From Limnoperna fortunei (taxonomy: Eukaryota; Mollusca; Bivalvia; Mytilida; Modiolidae): a DNA stretch of 64,000 nt. The notes under the pieces were generated by a model. It worked only from the letters and a program-made list of their open reading frames with translations, did not search any database and was not told the origin of the DNA. The translations under genes were made by a program, and so were the position numbers. Positions 45,957 through 55,149 of the stretch are shown piece by piece. The stretch lies in the NCBI GenBank assembly GCA_944474755.1, contig OX104111.1, positions 95,522,805 through 95,586,804 on the forward strand. Reading direction: 5' to 3'. Every line of letters begins with the position of its first letter. The stretch's first letter is position 1.

Positions 45957-46118
45957 GTATACGACTCCAATCTTAATTGACAAGGATTGCAAGTTTTCCT
46001 GCCGCAGGACCAGGGTTTTCTTCGGCTACTTTGGCTTCCTCTCCAACAAAAACGGGGCAACATGATATAGTTGAAAAAATGCTGAAAGTGGCGTTAAAAT
46101 ATAAAAAAACCCCAAAAA
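45957..46118 (+). mobile_element. SINE 3' half, copy 4
   Basis: ACTCCAATCTTAATTGACAAGG, AGGGTTTTCTTCGGCTACTTTGG, ACAAAAACGGGGCAACATGATATAG and TGCTGAAAGTGGCGTTAAAATA match the 3' two-thirds of the SINE. The tRNA head is absent, consistent with 5' truncation. Confidence 0.85.
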
Positions 46119-46641
46119 CTAGCAATTTAACATGACCAGAAAGTATACTTCAGGTAAATAAGTTAAGCATCTTGATGTTGTTATCGTTAGAGTTAACGCT
46201 AAACCGGCCAAAAAGAGAGTACTACAAGAATACACTTTATTAAATAGTAATAATTTTTCCCCATTTTATTTCATATGTAGGAATAAAGTGCCATATATTT
46301 TTTATTTGGAATTGCGTCTTGGTCTGGGAAAAGTACAGATGTGTTCCTAACATCGGCTGTAGTTTTGTAAACAAACATGCCGAAAGTAACATACATGATC
46401 TGGGGATAATAAGCAGAACGGCTTGAAACTGAACAAATAAAAATTGAGTTCAAACGTTTATAAATTAAAGTTGAAGAATTCATAGACCAACAAAAGAAAA
46501 AATCGACTGTAAACTGCTGAAAGCTTTGACCAAGTGAAAATATAATCATATATTGGACCAAGATAAATATTACAAAATAGCAAAGATATGCATTGAATAA
46601 TCACACTAAAGCACCCCAAAACTTATTACTATATAATAAAA

Positions 46642-46730
46642 GTTATTGCATGAATATTGGGGAAATATTTTCCCTTGCAAAATGCTTTATTGCTTGCTTG
46701 GAACAATATTCCCAATATTCATGCAATAAC
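46642..46730. repeat. Hairpin with 20-bp arms
   Basis: GTTATTGCATGAATATTGGG (46642-46661) pairs exactly with CCCAATATTCATGCAATAAC (46711-46730), and a further GAA-ATATT/AATATT-C match extends it. Confidence 0.85.
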
Positions 46731-46839
46731 CCTGTTATACTGTTAAAAAAAGTATTTATTTTTTTTCGAAAATCAAGTTATGTATTGTACCAAGTGTACC
46801 ATATGGTCAATTTAATCATTTTTCACAGGTAAGTTTTCA

Positions 46840-47150
46840 AATTTTTTAAAGGTTTGTTTATTTCATATGGCTCTCTGCCAAATGAGCGCGGTGACTTTAA
46901 AATTGCAAGTGAATTATATCGCCTTTTGGTAAACCTTTATAACGTGAACTTTGTCTTAATTCAAGTACTACGTTTAACTGCATAAAAGAATGAGGTTTAA
47001 AGCTTGATTTCATCATAACGTTAAGATACTGCCATGCCAAAGTTGGAACCTGATACTAGAAGATCCTGACATCGGCGATCTCAAGGCCGGACTATAACAA
47101 AGTGAAATTGCAAGAACTGAAAATTTTTACCAGAACACTCGGCTATTGAA
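46840..47150. other. Intergenic stretch, nothing recognised
   Basis: No supported feature. Confidence 0.4.
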
Positions 47151-47155
47151 CAGAT

Positions 47156-47582
47156 TCCAGCATTCTTCTGTAAATCGCCGATTTCTAGTACAGATGATCC
47201 AGTACAGATGAGCTCACGCGCGCACACATCTGTACTTGCTGCGTCATCCAGTCAAAACACCAGAAACAAGAACGCTGTTACGGAAGCATAACAAAGTTCT
47301 TGTTTTACGTTCTTGTTTCCGGCGTTCTTATTGGGTGTCAGAGACAATGAATCTAAAACAATGGAGAGTCTATAGGATATAGCGATGCGAAAGTTGTTTG
47401 TTTAGGGAAGAAATAAGTACTTTCATATGCTTTTGGGAAACCAGTGTGAACTTTCACTCGTGATAGAAATTTTTATGTCTTTTTTCTCGTTGCGCTGCGC
47501 TCCACTCGCGAAAAGACATTAAATTTCGATCACTCGTGAAAGATCAACCGATCTTTCTCAAAAACGTATGGAAGAACCTATA
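47156..47582 (-). mobile_element. Composite foldback element, copy 2 (reversed)
   Basis: This is the reverse complement of 25659-26082 with moderate divergence: AGTACAGATGAGCTCACGCGCGCACACATCTGTACT, AACAAGAACG...CGTTCTTGTTT, CAATGGAGAGTCTATAGGATATAGC, then TATCACGAGTGA-type arms and the terminal AACGTATGGAAGAACCTAT. Confidence 0.8.
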
Positions 47583-47704
47583 TAGACTGGTATTACCAAT
47601 GACACCCCTCCTCGAGAAGTGGGCAACCTCGCATAACGACTCTTGATCGTGATAACTACATCCGGGTGTTTCATAAACGGACTAAAACGTTTGCCGCAAC
47701 AGCC

Positions 47705-48190
47705 ACTGAAGTCTGTTATTGGAATACCTAGATTGAAAATAATCGGCTCCAAAACAGTCCGCAACCGACCCCAACTACATAGCATTAGACCCAGGAAGTC
47801 GTATTTTGGTGCATTTTTGACACCATTAGAAAGATAAGAATGACTCCTATGGTGCAACATATTTAGTTGATGGAAAACAGTCACTGCAGTCTGCTATTGG
47901 AATATCTAGATTGAAAAGAATCAGCTCGAAAAACAGTCGCAACCGACCCCAACTACATAGCATTAGACCCAGAAGGTCGTATTTTGGTTCTTTTTTTGAC
48001 ACCATTAGACAGACAAGAATGACTACTATGGTGCAACATATTGAGTTGCTAGAAAACAGTCACTTCAGTATGCTACATGGGATACCTAGATTGAAAAGAA
48101 TCAGCTCGAAACACAGTCCGCAACCGACTCCGACTACATAGCATAAGACCCAGAAGGTCGTATTTTAGTGTATTTTCATAACTCAAATCA
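47705..48190. repeat. Tandem repeat, nearly three units of about 178 bp
   Basis: Units start ACTGAAGTCTG (47705), ACTGCAGTCTG (47883) and ACTTCAGTATG (48062; 179-bp spacing). Shared landmarks are CCTAGATTGAAAA, CCGCAACCGACCCCAACTACATAGC and ACCATTAGANAGAYAAGAATGACT...ATGGTGCAACATATT. The third unit stops early. A related fragment (ACACCATTATACAGACGAGAATGACTCAACATATTGAG) occurs at about 50295-50332 next to the Tc1 fossil. Confidence 0.9.
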
Positions 48191-48709
48191 TTGCATTGTA
48201 TCACACGTGGCGTTATAACTAATTTCAGGTACGGTTTACTGAGCTATTGCGCGATAATTAGTTCGATGTTTGCATTTACCGAAGTAAGTACTTTCTATCT
48301 GTAATATAGTTTTGACTATTTTTCAGGTGAAAAACAGTATGTTTTGTAGTGCGAAATGTAATAATTTTGTTCTTTGCATTTGAATAAAAATATAATTCTG
48401 TTCATATATTCGTACGCGATCAAGCTGGCTAGTGTTGTATTCATTACATTATGTGCACGAGATTATGTGTCATAACCATTTATTGTAAATCACATGTTGT
48501 AAATGTGTTGAACAAATAAACATTTTGTACTATTATCATAAATGCACATTAAATCTGCTCTCATCTGAATTTAATTATATAACAAGAAAAGGTATGCGTT
48601 AAACCCATATCCAGAGATGTTCGATTTATATGTTATAGGTGTATCCCATTTGGTTTAATAGTTTTTTTTCAATTTGTTTTATTTAAAATTTTATCATATG
48701 CTGTAAAGG
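48190..48709. other. Intergenic stretch, nothing recognised
   Basis: AT-rich sequence without a supported feature. Confidence 0.4.
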
Positions 48710-48936
48710 CAGGGGCGTAGCTAGACTAGTTACAATGTGGATTCACAAAGAACTAGTGGGGTCCGGGTATGCACCCCGGAATATTTTTGAAAACAATGGT
48801 GCAATTTGGAGAATTCTAAAGTGGTTTATTTAGAACTGAAATGGACAGTTTATTGATTACAGGGATAGATTGTAATTTTGTTCTTAAAATAATGTGGATT
48901 CAGCCGCGTACTCGCGTATAGGCAGCTACGCCTCTG
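48710..48936. mobile_element. TIR DNA transposon, 227 bp, same family as 43893-44542
   Basis: The ends CAGGGGCGTAGCTAG (48710) and GCAGCTACGCCTCTG (to 48936) are inverted with one or two changes. Flanking AAAGG (48705-48709 and 48937-48941) is a 5-bp target duplication. The interior GTGGGGTCCGGGTATGCACCCCGG partly echoes the GC-rich segment of the larger copy. It is a short, non-autonomous derivative. Confidence 0.85.
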
Positions 48937-48944
48937 AAAGGGAT

Positions 48945-49675
48945 GCAAATATAGACGATTGTGAAAGGCAAGAAATAATCATCTTGATTATAATATCTCA
49001 ACTTTGAGAAGAGTACTGTAATAAAAAAAGCAAAGTTTTCGAAGAACATATATATATTGTTTACGAATAAAAATACATTGACCATAGTCAAGTGGTTCTG
49101 TGGGGGAAAATGTGAATGTAAGATCGGCAGTTATCGCGTCCTCGGAAAATCAAAGAAAACATACCGACAAGTTACAATTTTTATTGATTTAATTTTACTG
49201 TAATTACAATTGTTTCAAAAGATTTGCAATTAAATGTATTTTAAACATCAAACTAGCATTCATGTGCATAAACCGATTGCTAAGAACTTTATAAAATTTT
49301 CAGAATTTAAAATAAAAAAAAAACAATTAGAAGAAGAGTCTTATTTTGCAAAACAATTGATGAGATTATTAACTTCTACAATTATTTTCAACAATATAAA
49401 CTGTTGATGACCTTTATCAAACAATTAATCTATTTTCTCTATAAAGCATGACCAATACACGTTTATTGACGTTCTTTTATTGGTTTTAGATCAAGTTGAA
49501 TCCAATTATCATCATAACAAATGCTTATCTATGTTTCATTTAAATTGTTGTCAGCAACGAATAAAACAGCGAAATTTATTGCGTCACGTTTAAGAAATTA
49601 AGGTCCGTAACACCGTTTGTGAGCGCTAAAACACTTTAAGACATTTAAATAATGTGTCATAACTGCTAAAATACA
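48945..49675. other. Intergenic stretch, nothing recognised
   Basis: AT-rich; no supported feature. Confidence 0.4.
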
Positions 49676-49946
49676 TTGTTTGTTTGTTTGTTTGATGGTG
49701 TTTAACGCCACTTTCAGCAATTTTTCAGCTATATCATGGCGTCCAGTTTTTATTGGGGGAGGAAGCCGGAGTACCCGGAGAAAACCCCCGACCTGCGGTA
49801 GGAAAACTGGCAATCCTTGTCAATTAAGATTGGAGTCGAGTACACCCTGCCTGCAGTGAGAATCGAACCCGCAATCTCAGTGTTGACAGACCACGTGATC
49901 AATAGTAGACGAACTACCTTGACCACTCGGCCACCGAGGCCCCCCT
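49676..49946 (-). mobile_element. tRNA-derived SINE, copy 5
   Basis: A full-length minus-strand copy with intact A box (GGCCTCGGTGGCCGAGTGGT), B box (GGGTTCGATTCTCACTGCAG), core (ACCGCAGGTCGGGGGTTTTC), 3' end (CTGAAAGTGGCGTTAAACACC) and (CAAA)n tail. It is the best consensus-like copy in the window. Confidence 0.95.
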
Positions 49947-50476
49947 AAAATACATTGAAAAGCACTTCAGAACATCATTAATATATTACTTATATTTAGC
50001 ACCTAAAGGCAAAATAATTTAAAATGCAGTGCCTTTATTGTACGTAACATATAATGTACGTAATGTTAATGTATGTAACGGTAATTTACGTTACATTACA
50101 TGTGATGTTATATATTATTTTCCATTACACTATTTATTGTAGATGAGTTTGAGCCAATACAATTATTTATATTTGTATTTGTATTTGTATTTTAATAATC
50201 TCTCATATTACAATACAAAATGGGTTCCTGTTTTAATCCTCCATTTACTTTAAATGAGTTTCCCCGATATGGTTCAACCATATCTTCTCTTGTTACACCA
50301 TTATACAGACGAGAATGACTCAACATATTGAGTGGCTTGACATTCCGCAAGCGGCGCAGAATCTAGGTCAGCGACGAGTCCCATTTTCGACTACAGAAAC
50401 ATGATGGTAGAATGCGAGTGTAAACCTGTGGAACGTTGTTCCTCCTCCTGTGTAAAGGAAATTGTTCGCTTAATTT

Positions 50477-50870
50477 GAGGTAGCATTATGATGTTACTGG
50501 TAGATGTATCGTTCAATTTAACGCTTTAAAATTCTTCAAAGTCACCCTATGTGCGTAATTGACCGACAGAGTTGTTCCAACGCGGAAATGTCAGGCCTTA
50601 CACAGAGACCATTTTGAAAAGAAAAAAAAACAATGTGCTACCATGGCCTTCCAAATAACTGGATTTGAATCCGATTGAACAATGGTAGGTCCAGCTCGAC
50701 AAACGTGCACCTTAGCGACAACATCCTCATTAGACCCTCAATAATAGCTCGTCAAATGTTGCAACAGAAAAAGAGAACACTTTCACGCAATAACGTTAGA
50801 ACAATAACGTAAAAAAACATTGATTGACTCTATGCCAAGGAGATGCAGAGCAGTGTTGGCAGCTCAAGTT
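50477..50870 (+). pseudogene. Tc1/mariner-type DDE transposase fossil
   Basis: Recognisable segments in order are GSIMML (family GSVMMW) at about 50479, LFQRGNVRPYT (family FQQDNARPHT, with the catalytic Asp changed to Gly) at about 50570, LPWPSK-stop-LDLNPIEQW (family LPWP..SPDLNPIEH.W) at about 50638, and IDSMPRRCRAVLAA (family C-terminus) at about 50825. Frameshifts and stops break it throughout. It is a dead 3' portion of a Tc1-like element. Confidence 0.85.
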
Positions 50871-51485
50871 ACCGGAGATATTCTTGTCTGTGATAAAATT
50901 ACTTTTCCGTCCGACCAAGGGCATTAAGTTGTCGGTGTATGACGTAAACAACTCCCCAAGTCAAGTCAACTGACTTTTATTCATCACTCTTTAAGGAATG
51001 GGCTGTAATTTTTCAATTAAAACCATTTAAGTGAATTGCTATATATGTTTTTTGTAACATTTTCATCCAAAATACATCTACTAATATTTAAGTTTATCTG
51101 ATAAGGATTGCGAGGAAGCATGTTGAAATATTCTCTAGCTAGATGTCGTTTAACACGTGAAAATATAGCCTATGTAGGATGGTGATGGTCATATCAAAAT
51201 ACTTAATGAGTAAGATGATAAGTAACAAGAAATAATCTATGAACAGAATGGCGAGTAAAACGTGAAAATGGTACAAGATAAACACGTTGCAATCTTTAAA
51301 GTTTGGTGTAGGGAATGATGATCAATGATCCACAAAAATAATCTCTAGGCGGAAGCGAGTAGCACGCGCATATGATCTTTTATTCAAACAGCGATATCAT
51401 ACGGAACTCATCTCTGTAATGGAGTTACATCAGGAAATAACTTTCTGATAAAAACGCCGAGAAACTATCAGCTACCTACTTTATT

Positions 51486-51588
51486 ACCCGAGTGTATGGA
51501 AATTTTGTACCACCTGAAAGTACTTCTGGACATCGAAGGCTGTCCAAAAGTACTTTTAGGTGCTACAATATCCATACACCCGGGTTAA
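51486..51588. mobile_element. Palindromic foldback element of about 103 bp
   Basis: ACCCGAGTGTATGGAAATTTTGTACCACCTGAAAGTACTTCTGGACA is mirrored by TGTCCAAAAGTACTTTTAGGTGCTACAATATCCATACACCCGGGT, with a 10-nt spacer and a few mismatches. It is noncoding. Confidence 0.8.
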
Positions 51589-51599
51589 AACGTAGGTAA

Positions 51600-52050
51600 C
51601 GGATTTATATCCCGCTTACAAGTGTAAAAAGCTGAAAATATGTTCTGCTGTCGTCCGAAATAAGCTAAATTGGCATCACCATCACAGTTGCTAATTAAAA
51701 TTATACGTTTTTTATGCAGAAAATGCCAATTTTACCAAGTCGAGAATGGTACCTTTGGTACCAAACGCAGACTTAACGAGTTTAAAGAGTTTTTATTTTC
51801 TTTTACATTGTTATCATACTTTCGGTATTTCGGCGCCTCAAGTCACGCTATCATAACGTCAATGACGTCAAGTTTCGATTAAATTCATATTTATGTGTGA
51901 CAGTGTGTATGTAGGGCATCTGCAATGTTTGAAAGGAAGTACAAATACAAATATAAAAAGACAGAAATATTCCTTTGTGGAATAACATACACTGGTACTC
52001 TAGAACATACATAAGCAACGCACAAATAATACACGACGTTAGCAACGCAG
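51600..52050. other. Intergenic stretch, nothing recognised
   Basis: Only short frames without family resemblance. Confidence 0.4.
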
Positions 52051-52056
52051 CCGGTA

Positions 52057-52504
52057 ACCTGGTATCCTGGTGCAATATTTTTCATTGACGCAAGCTTCAC
52101 TTCAAATATAACACCAGGTCAGGACCTCCGATATAAGCATTTTCATTGGTTAATTATATGACGCCATTTAATATCACATGCACATGCCAATCTTTTTTTA
52201 AATCTGGGAATACCTTTTCTTTATAAAATTAAAATATAAATTATATTTTACCTTTACGTTTAAATTATGAAATCATAATGTAAACTCAGCTGAGAAATGT
52301 AAACATTGAACGTCACAAAGAGAATGACGTCATAATACGTTCGTTTTACTTGAACTTATCTATAATACTAATTGTCAGTCTAGAGAATACTCGAACGTCA
52401 AATTTCAACGCTGTCACCGTTGAAATCCAATGCTCCTGACCTGACGTTATATCTGAAGGCCGCTTAGGCTCATGAGGATGTCAACGTCAGGGTACCAGAA
52501 TACG
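52057..52504 (-). mobile_element. MITE-like element, copy 2 (inverted relative to 38438-38876)
   Basis: Its reverse complement matches 38438-38876 end to end (CTGGTACCCTGACGTTGACA ... GCACCAGGATACCAG). Differences are scattered point changes and small indels. Confidence 0.75.
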
Positions 52505-52509
52505 CAGCC

Positions 52510-53165
52510 GGGGGCGTGGGATTTGTACCGACGGGTAACCAACCAATCAAAAGTCATATTTGTTACAAACCGGGGATAAGGGAAAATATCGGTTTGCTCA
52601 TGATGTCGTTAACTCATGCAAATGAAATATAGGCAGGATAGTGAGTAACATACCCAAATGCAACAGTAGCAACAGTATGTCAAGTAGCAAATGGAAATTT
52701 AAATATTATGAGCTGGGTGGCAAGTAAAACATGTAAATAATTTATATGATTTATTGTAAACAAACAAAATAAGCAATATTTTTATTGTTAAACATTCATA
52801 AACAAACAAACACCTTATTATCCATTGCACAATTGGTTTTACTAAGTAGTAAATTAACATAGGATAGAGCGTCAAATCTTAATACATTAAAAACGAAGTT
52901 AACAAATAAAAAGTGTAAACGCCGCTAAAAAGATATCCTTGCAAAGTGATTTCTTTGACATTCTTTAACGTGTTAATGTAACTGATAAAAGCCACGTTCA
53001 TCGCGCAAGCAAAATACTAAACACGGGATAACAACATCAATCAACATGAACGATTACATAAGATGTGCACTCTTTCAGGAAGCCCTCTGTTTTTCATTCG
53101 TACAACAGACATATAACTGAAACACAAAATTATATGTCCGCATATCCTATAGATGTTAAATGGAT
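52510..53165. other. 3' flank of TRIM-like beta-2
   Basis: AT-rich. Bases 53070-53165 should include the beta-2 3' UTR. No other feature is supported. Confidence 0.4.
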
Positions 53166-53172
53166 TTTGAAA

Positions 53173-54438
53173 CTACTGCGAACTGGAATTACTCATGATA
53201 CTATACAGTTTGATGTGATTTCCATCAATTTCCACTGCTAGCTTATTCAACGATGGCTGAAAGGCGATGTACCTTGGACGTTTTATTCTGTTGTCTTCGT
53301 CAAGTAGCATGTACAACACACCATCATCCGCACTCATCTGGTATATTTTGTTCGATTCGCTACTTGCAATAAATAAATGATCATCATGCATAATAATACC
53401 TCTAGGACTTTCAACATGTACGCTCCATGTCAATGTTCCCAGAAAGTTTAAACAATGCACACGTTCTTTGACAAGGTCGCACACAAAAACCAGTTCTTTT
53501 GCGTAATCCAGTGCAAGTCGTATTGTATTACCTGTAAACTGGCCATAGATGCGCGTGAATCCTGGTATGACTGCACGTTCCTTTCCAGTAATGTCGACAA
53601 TAAATATTGCGCCATCATCCCCTTCACCAATTTCTATTGCGAGGTAATTTTTGTGATAAGCTATACTGAATGGTTTTTCTTTCATCTTGAATGATTTGTG
53701 TGTACGTATCTTGTTGCTTTCAAATTTAAATAAACGCACCTCTTTCTTGTCTGAGAATGTAACGGCGACTTGATCGTCTGACACTATATATGCCATTCCT
53801 CGGGGGTCATCTTTTATGTCTTTTGCAGACACGAACGTTAAATCTCTACTAAACAACTTTAAACTTCTGTTCTTGTAATCAGCAACCACAATACGACCAT
53901 CCGTTAGAATAGCTATTCCTCGAACTCGTGTAACTTCCTTGTCACCTCTAGCGCTACTCATAAACTCATGCGTAAAAACACCGCTATAAGGTCCTCTTTC
54001 GATCTGAACCTGTGCATTAGATACCTCAGTTCTGTGACTCATCGCAGCCGTGTGTTGTTCGCTATCAGCTTCGCTTTCATGCACTGATGTCAAATCCTCG
54101 GCTTCCAGAAGGTTTGCAGCAATGACGTCGTGATTTTTAGTTGCTTTTAAAGCTAAATGCAGTTTAATGCAATATTCACAAAATAATTCTTTACAAACAA
54201 GACAGAGACCGTTTGTGGTTTTAGACTCGTTGCAGGCATTGCATTTATGGTGTACAATACTATTGGTAAAATCCTTGCTGGTGGTGGTGATATCCACTAA
54301 GGAGTGGTTTCGTGTGGCTTTCTGTCTTCTGTGAAAGCGGCTACATTTATAGCAATATAACTGCTCACATATAATACAGTATGTTTCTAAGGGATCATCA
54401 CTTTCACAAGCACTGCATATTGTTGCTGCTGTAGCCAT
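53173..54438 (-). CDS. TRIM-like protein beta-2: two B-boxes plus NHL-like propeller
   Basis: This is a 421-aa single-exon protein; TAG-ACT-ATG upstream fixes the start and an ATTTTATTGTAG acceptor sits 3 nt before it. B-box 1 (CSACESDD...CSRFHRRQKATRNH) and B-box 2 (CNACNES...CIKLHLALKATKNH) keep the metal ligands. The linker ends SNAQVQIERG. The propeller is almost the same as in beta-1 (DDQVAVTFSDKKEVRLFKF, ESNKIRTHKSFKMKEKPFSI, SSESNKIYQMSADDGVLYML). No RING or coiled coil is present. It is convergent with alpha-2. The B-box/linker half has accumulated many more replacements than the propeller half relative to beta-1. Confidence 0.9.
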   Translation of the reverse strand: MATAATICSACESDDPLETYCIICEQLYCYKCSRFHRRQKATRNHSLVDITTTSKDFTNSIVHHKCNACNESKTTNGLCLVCKELFCEYCIKLHLALKATKNHDVIAANLLEAEDLTSVHESEADSEQHTAAMSHRTEVSNAQVQIERGPYSGVFTHEFMSSARGDKEVTRVRGIAILTDGRIVVADYKNRSLKLFSRDLTFVSAKDIKDDPRGMAYIVSDDQVAVTFSDKKEVRLFKFESNKIRTHKSFKMKEKPFSIAYHKNYLAIEIGEGDDGAIFIVDITGKERAVIPGFTRIYGQFTGNTIRLALDYAKELVFVCDLVKERVHCLNFLGTLTWSVHVESPRGIIMHDDHLFIASSESNKIYQMSADDGVLYMLLDEDNRIKRPRYIAFQPSLNKLAVEIDGNHIKLYSIMSNSSSQ

Positions 54439-54778
54439 AGTCTACAATAAAATACATTAGAAATTATCTGAAATATATCTTAAATTTGAATTGAAGCTGC
54501 TTTCTATTTAAGTTTAATTATTTGACCTTAATGAGTAACATAAGGCTGATTTGAATAAGCAACAATATTTTTCAGAACTGAATTTACACATCAGCTTTGA
54601 AAATTGTGTACAAAACATCTTAGACTATTCAATATTTATTAATCTTGCAAAAATCTTCATAATAAAAGATGTTCACAGAATTACTGAATAATAAATAATT
54701 TATGCTGAGTGGTCTTGACTTGGCTTGTTATATTGAAGCACTATGTTTGGCTATATCACATCAACTGATTGAATTATG

Positions 54779-55014
54779 TTGTTTGTTTGAATGATGTTTA
54801 ACGCCATTTTCAGCAATTTTTATTGGGAAGAGGGAGTCGGAGTATCTGGAGAAAACCCCGACCTTCTGTAGGAAAACTGGAATCCTTGTCAATTAAGATT
54901 AGGGTTCCTAGTACACCCTGCCCGCAGTGAGAATCGAACCCGCAACATCAGTGCTGACAGACCTCGCGATCAGTAGTAGACGAACTACCTTAACAACTCA
55001 GCCAATGAGGAGCC
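54779..55014 (-). mobile_element. tRNA-derived SINE, copy 6
   Basis: A minus-strand copy: GGCTCCTCATTGGCTGAGTTGTTAAGG (A-box region), GGGTTCGATTCTCACTGCGGG (B-box region), GGTTTTCTCCAGATACTCC, CTGAAAATGGCGTTAAAC and a CAAAC tail. Part of the 3' core (CAGTTTTTATTG...CATGATATAGC) is deleted. It lies 340 bp from the beta-2 start. Confidence 0.9.
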
Positions 55015-55019
55015 CTTTT

Positions 55020-55146
55020 TCAATCTAATTAAAATTAAATCTTTCACTTGTTCCCCCCTTTTTGCTATGGTCGCTGCGTGTAGCAACGCAGCGACCAATA
55101 ACAAAAAGGGGGGAGCAAGTGCAAGATTTAATTTTAATTAGATTGA
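55020..55146. mobile_element. Near-perfect palindrome abutting the SINE head
   Basis: CAATCTAATTAAAATTAAATCTT.CACTTG.TCCCCCCTTTTTG...GGTCGCTGCGT pairs with ACGCAGCGACC...CAAAAAGGGGGGAGCAAGTG.AAGATTTAATTTTAATTAGATTG over about 58 bp per arm with a very short loop. It is likely a foldback MITE inserted next to, or recruited by, the SINE. Confidence 0.9.
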
Positions 55147-55149
55147 TCC

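Noticed and set aside
47558..47884. 108-codon minus-strand frame across the foldback element end and the 178-bp repeat
   Set aside because: It spans two unrelated repeats and has no domain; apparent length is due to repeat composition.
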